Of a DNA stretch of 12,135 bases, positions 10,323 through 12,135 are shown piece after piece (position 1 is the first letter of the stretch; each line of letters begins with the position of its first letter). This stretch comes from Scenedesmus sp. ARA3 (lineage: Eukaryota > Chlorophyta > Chlorophyceae > Sphaeropleales > Scenedesmaceae). The position numbers were made by a program, and so were the translations under genes. The DNA lies in the NCBI GenBank assembly GCA_004335835.1, contig RWJK01000691.1:143-12277 (forward strand), in the 5' to 3' direction. The notes under the pieces are model-generated. The model had not been told where the DNA came from. It saw only the letters and a list, made by a program, of their open reading frames with translations, and did no database searches.

Positions 10323-10875
10323 AAGGCCCGTCATGTCTCAAGGTCGACACCATTGGTTATATGCGTTTGCGGCCATCTTTGAGCAAGCAGAGGACAGATT
10401 GTTCCACAGAGTTTCCCATGCTCAATCAGATGCCATGCCGTCAACCTGCCGGATGATGTAGGCGCTAAACGTGGCGGATAAAGCGATGTGGTGATGTTGC
10501 TAAGGCGTGACGCTTATGTGGGATGTCGACGCAATTATGTACACTACCTTGGATGATGTGGAGCACCCATTCTGGCGGTTGCTGTGCAACCTGGGATGGT
10601 TACGTGTACTAGCACTTTTATGGGCTTAGTGGATGGTTCAAGGACACTCCATGTGGATATAACGTGACATCTAATCGCCTTTGCGGTTTTGGTTGTTCTG
10701 AACCAAGGTGTGTGCTTGTATCCACATTAAGCAAGACGCAGCGAGCAGCTCCGCGCGCATGGTCATTAATTACTTTATGTACCATGCAAATCCCTTGCAT
10801 TGTGTCAAATGTGTTCTTGCTAGTTCGTGGCAACACATGGCGTCTCGGCATGCCAACTGTTGCTATGACTTGAAG

Positions 10876-10880
10876 TGTAA
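10876..10880 (+). terminator. Candidate poly(A) signal TGTAA for RNASEK
   Basis: TGTAA is the usual polyadenylation signal in volvocine and related green algae. This is the first copy I found well downstream of the RNASEK stop codon and would give a 3' UTR of roughly 570 nt. Another TGTAA overlaps the stop codon itself at 10318-10322 but would leave almost no 3' UTR; a further copy lies near 11044-11048. Confidence 0.35.
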
Positions 10881-11230
10881 CATGATGACAACAACCGTTT
10901 TTGGATGCGATCATGCGTACATTGTGTTGCCTGGTAATTGGCCGATGAGTAAGTGAACACGTTGATGTACATCGACTTCACAACAACCTTGCAAAACCTC
11001 ATCATGACTATCTTCCCTGCTTGATGTTTTCAAAAGTCCATAAACGGTGTAAATGGCATCCTGGACGTTAACCGCATGACAGCACATCAGCAATGAAATG
11101 TGTCGGACGCATTGAACTCTGTATAAGCCACGTTCCTGAGAGTGAGAACATGGTACATGCAGCAAAAGTTTATTACCATCAAGAATCTCGATTGAAATGC
11201 AGGAAATGCAAGGAATGTCATGAGGTGCAG

Positions 11231-11374
11231 GGAGTTGCATGCAACAAATGCAACTAGGGGAGGGTGAGTGGGGATGCTGCGTCGTAATTTGCTCAGGACG
11301 TGGGAATTGTTCCTGATGCATGCGAGAAATTGCGGGACATGTGACAGCCGTGAGACCCCAGGAGTTGCATGCAA
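11231..11374. repeat. Dispersed 14-mer with a GTTGCATGCAAC palindrome
   Basis: GGAGTTGCATGCAA occurs at 11231-11244 and again at 11361-11374. The first copy extends into the 12-bp perfect palindrome GTTGCATGCAAC (11234-11245) and is followed by a partial copy ATGCAAC a few bases on. The region is otherwise non-coding. It might be a binding site pair or a remnant of a repeat. Confidence 0.5.
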
Positions 11375-11639
11375 GGTAAAAGCGGGTAGATGCAGGTAAA
11401 CAACGGTACATACAAGGTATCTTGCAAGTAAAATGACGAATTCTAGACAAAGCCATGTACCGTGTTGATTTATGCAAGCTAGAGGAAAGCAAGTTGAGTT
11501 CAGTTGTGTTGTGTTTCTGTGTGTTTGAGGTGTAGGGGTGCAGCAGGGCAGATAAGCAGCAAAGTGAGTGCCGGACATTTCAAATACTTAGAGAAATTTA
11601 CTTTGAAACCAAGAGGCTCCCAGAGGTCCTTCAGCCCCG

Positions 11640-11705
11640 TCCCACGTGGCCCTCGTGGGTCACGTGGGATCGGTTGAGCTTCGCTCAGTCATGCGTGTTC
11701 ACGTG
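11640..11705. promoter_or_regulatory. Three CACGTG (G-box) motifs, two in a 9-bp inverted repeat
   Basis: CACGTG occurs at 11643-11648, 11661-11666 and 11700-11705. The first two are the inner parts of a perfect inverted repeat, TCCCACGTG and CACGTGGGA, with a 12-base spacer. CACGTG is the core site of plant bZIP and bHLH factors. Here the cluster lies immediately downstream of the stop codon of the minus-strand 90-codon frame, with the third copy overlapping that stop codon. That is not an ordinary promoter position for that frame, so it may serve another unit or form a 3' hairpin. Confidence 0.45.
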
Positions 11706-11971
11706 TTACAATGCCGGATTTCCCGTAAGGCGCTCGCTGCATCGCAATCCTCTGGGCACAGCAGGCCCGCTTCGCTGAGCTCTATGAACCCCGTGATCCC
11801 CTGCCTGTCTGTCTTCTTCAGTTTGTCCATGTGCCTGATGGCGCACTCTGGGTGTGCTAGGAAGCTGCGTGCCTCTTGCTTGTTGGCCATGCATGCGATT
11901 GCTTTCCTCTTGTTCTTCATGGTCCTGGGTACGTAGATGACGGCTCCGCAGAAGTGGCACTTGGTTGGCAT
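11699..11971 (-). CDS. Cys/His-rich protein of unknown function, 90 codons, possibly a last exon
   Basis: I do not recognise the family. The frame begins with MPTKCHFCGAVIYV and ends ...REIRHCNT at a TGA (11701-11699). Cys and His residues are C5-x2-C8, C27, H40-x2-C43-x3-H47, C72-x3-C76 and H87-C88, a pattern that could hold one or two zinc ions. The middle is basic (PRTMKNKRK, KLKKTDR). About three quarters of third codon positions are G or C, much higher than in chance frames nearby, which supports real coding on this strand. An in-frame TAG lies 10 codons upstream of the Met. Possible 3' splice sites (CCCAG with exon start at 11985, or ACAG with exon start at 11976) would allow this to be the terminal exon of a longer gene beyond the window. 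A TGTAA lies in the final codons (11709-11705), so the transcript could end just past the stop. It might belong to a mobile element; nothing visible settles this. Confidence 0.5.
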   Translation of the reverse strand: MPTKCHFCGAVIYVPRTMKNKRKAIACMANKQEARSFLAHPECAIRHMDKLKKTDRQGITGFIELSEAGLLCPEDCDAASALREIRHCNT

Positions 11972-12135
11972 GTTGGCTGTTGTTGCTGGGAAAGCGCACT
12001 ACGTGATGCTCCTCTGGCTGGCCTCAGGTTTCATTCAGCCCATTAAACTCTCTGGCCCAGTCAAGATGACCTGCTACTGGAGTGAGTGCCTGCCCAACAG
12101 CCCTGCCTCCTTGCCCTATGCCATCAACGAGTACG
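11970..12135 (+). other. Unresolved open stretch at the right window edge
   Basis: From an ATG at 11970 the plus strand is open to the window end for 55 codons (MLAVVAGKAHYVMLLWL...). About two thirds of third positions are G or C, moderately coding-like. The minus strand is also open in the codon-aligned frame from the edge down to a TGA near 12030 (...HLDWAREFNGLNE). I cannot tell which, if either, is a gene. The sequence is too short to assign a family. Confidence 0.2.

Larger units (their letters stand above)
10323..11698. other. Gene-poor stretch, including the probable RNASEK 3' UTR
   Basis: No reading frame here shows a recognisable domain or convincing codon bias. Base composition is less GC-rich than in the CSE1 exons. 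The part up to about 10890 is probably the RNASEK 3' UTR. Overlapping minus-strand frames of 193 and 163 codons between about 10911 and 11578 look like chance frames: their codon use is not GC3-biased and they contain no family motif. Short palindromic repeats and CACGTG motifs inside are listed separately. Confidence 0.6.

Noticed and set aside
10911..11578. Overlapping minus-strand frames of 193 and 163 codons
   Set aside because: They have no recognisable domain and no GC3 bias like that of the real exons, and they overlap each other in different frames in AT-richer DNA.
11646..11936. Plus-strand frame of 96 codons opposite the Cys/His frame
   Set aside because: The minus frame has much higher GC at third positions and an organised Cys/His pattern. 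The plus frame looks like its hydrophobic antisense shadow.

Overview
The window looks like nuclear DNA of a green alga, probably a chlorophycean. The evidence is GC-rich coding exons split by many short GT-AG introns, abundant CAG/CTG triplet tracts in non-coding DNA, candidate TGTAA poly(A) signals, and a LINE-type reverse transcriptase fragment of the kind common in these genomes. The species cannot be named from the sequence. There are no bacterial-style operons, CRISPR arrays or recognisable RNA genes.

Layout, left to right. (1) Positions 1-414 on the minus strand hold the 3' part of a non-LTR retrotransposon reverse transcriptase, with a YADD box and the following palm motifs, cut by the window edge. 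(2) Positions 503-8496 on the minus strand hold one 21-exon gene for the nuclear export receptor CSE1/CAS (exportin-2). I rebuilt it exon by exon: all 20 introns are GT-AG, the reading phase carries through every junction, and the result is 948 residues, against 971 in human CSE1L. One intron carries a 20-bp minisatellite and another a CAG/CTG microsatellite next to its 3' splice site. (3) Positions 8497-8922 are a divergent intergenic region that should hold both promoters. It contains two short perfect inverted repeats. (4) Positions 8923-10322 on the plus strand hold a four-exon gene for an 89-residue RNASEK (ribonuclease kappa) family membrane protein. (5) Positions 10323-11698 hold no convincing gene; the first ~550 bases are probably the RNASEK 3' UTR. 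(6) Positions 11699-11971 on the minus strand hold a 90-codon GC3-rich reading frame with a Cys/His pattern suggesting metal binding. It is of unknown function and may be a terminal exon. (7) The last ~165 bases are open on both strands and cannot be resolved.

CSE1 and RNASEK are housekeeping genes with no known direct functional link. CSE1 returns importin-alpha to the cytoplasm with RanGTP; RNASEK is a small membrane protein associated with the V-ATPase and endocytosis. They are simply head-to-head neighbours. I found no evidence of a new multi-gene system. The points most worth a second look are the short CSE1 C terminus beside the LINE, the unidentified Cys/His reading frame, the cluster of three CACGTG motifs, and the inverted repeat just upstream of the CSE1 start codon.
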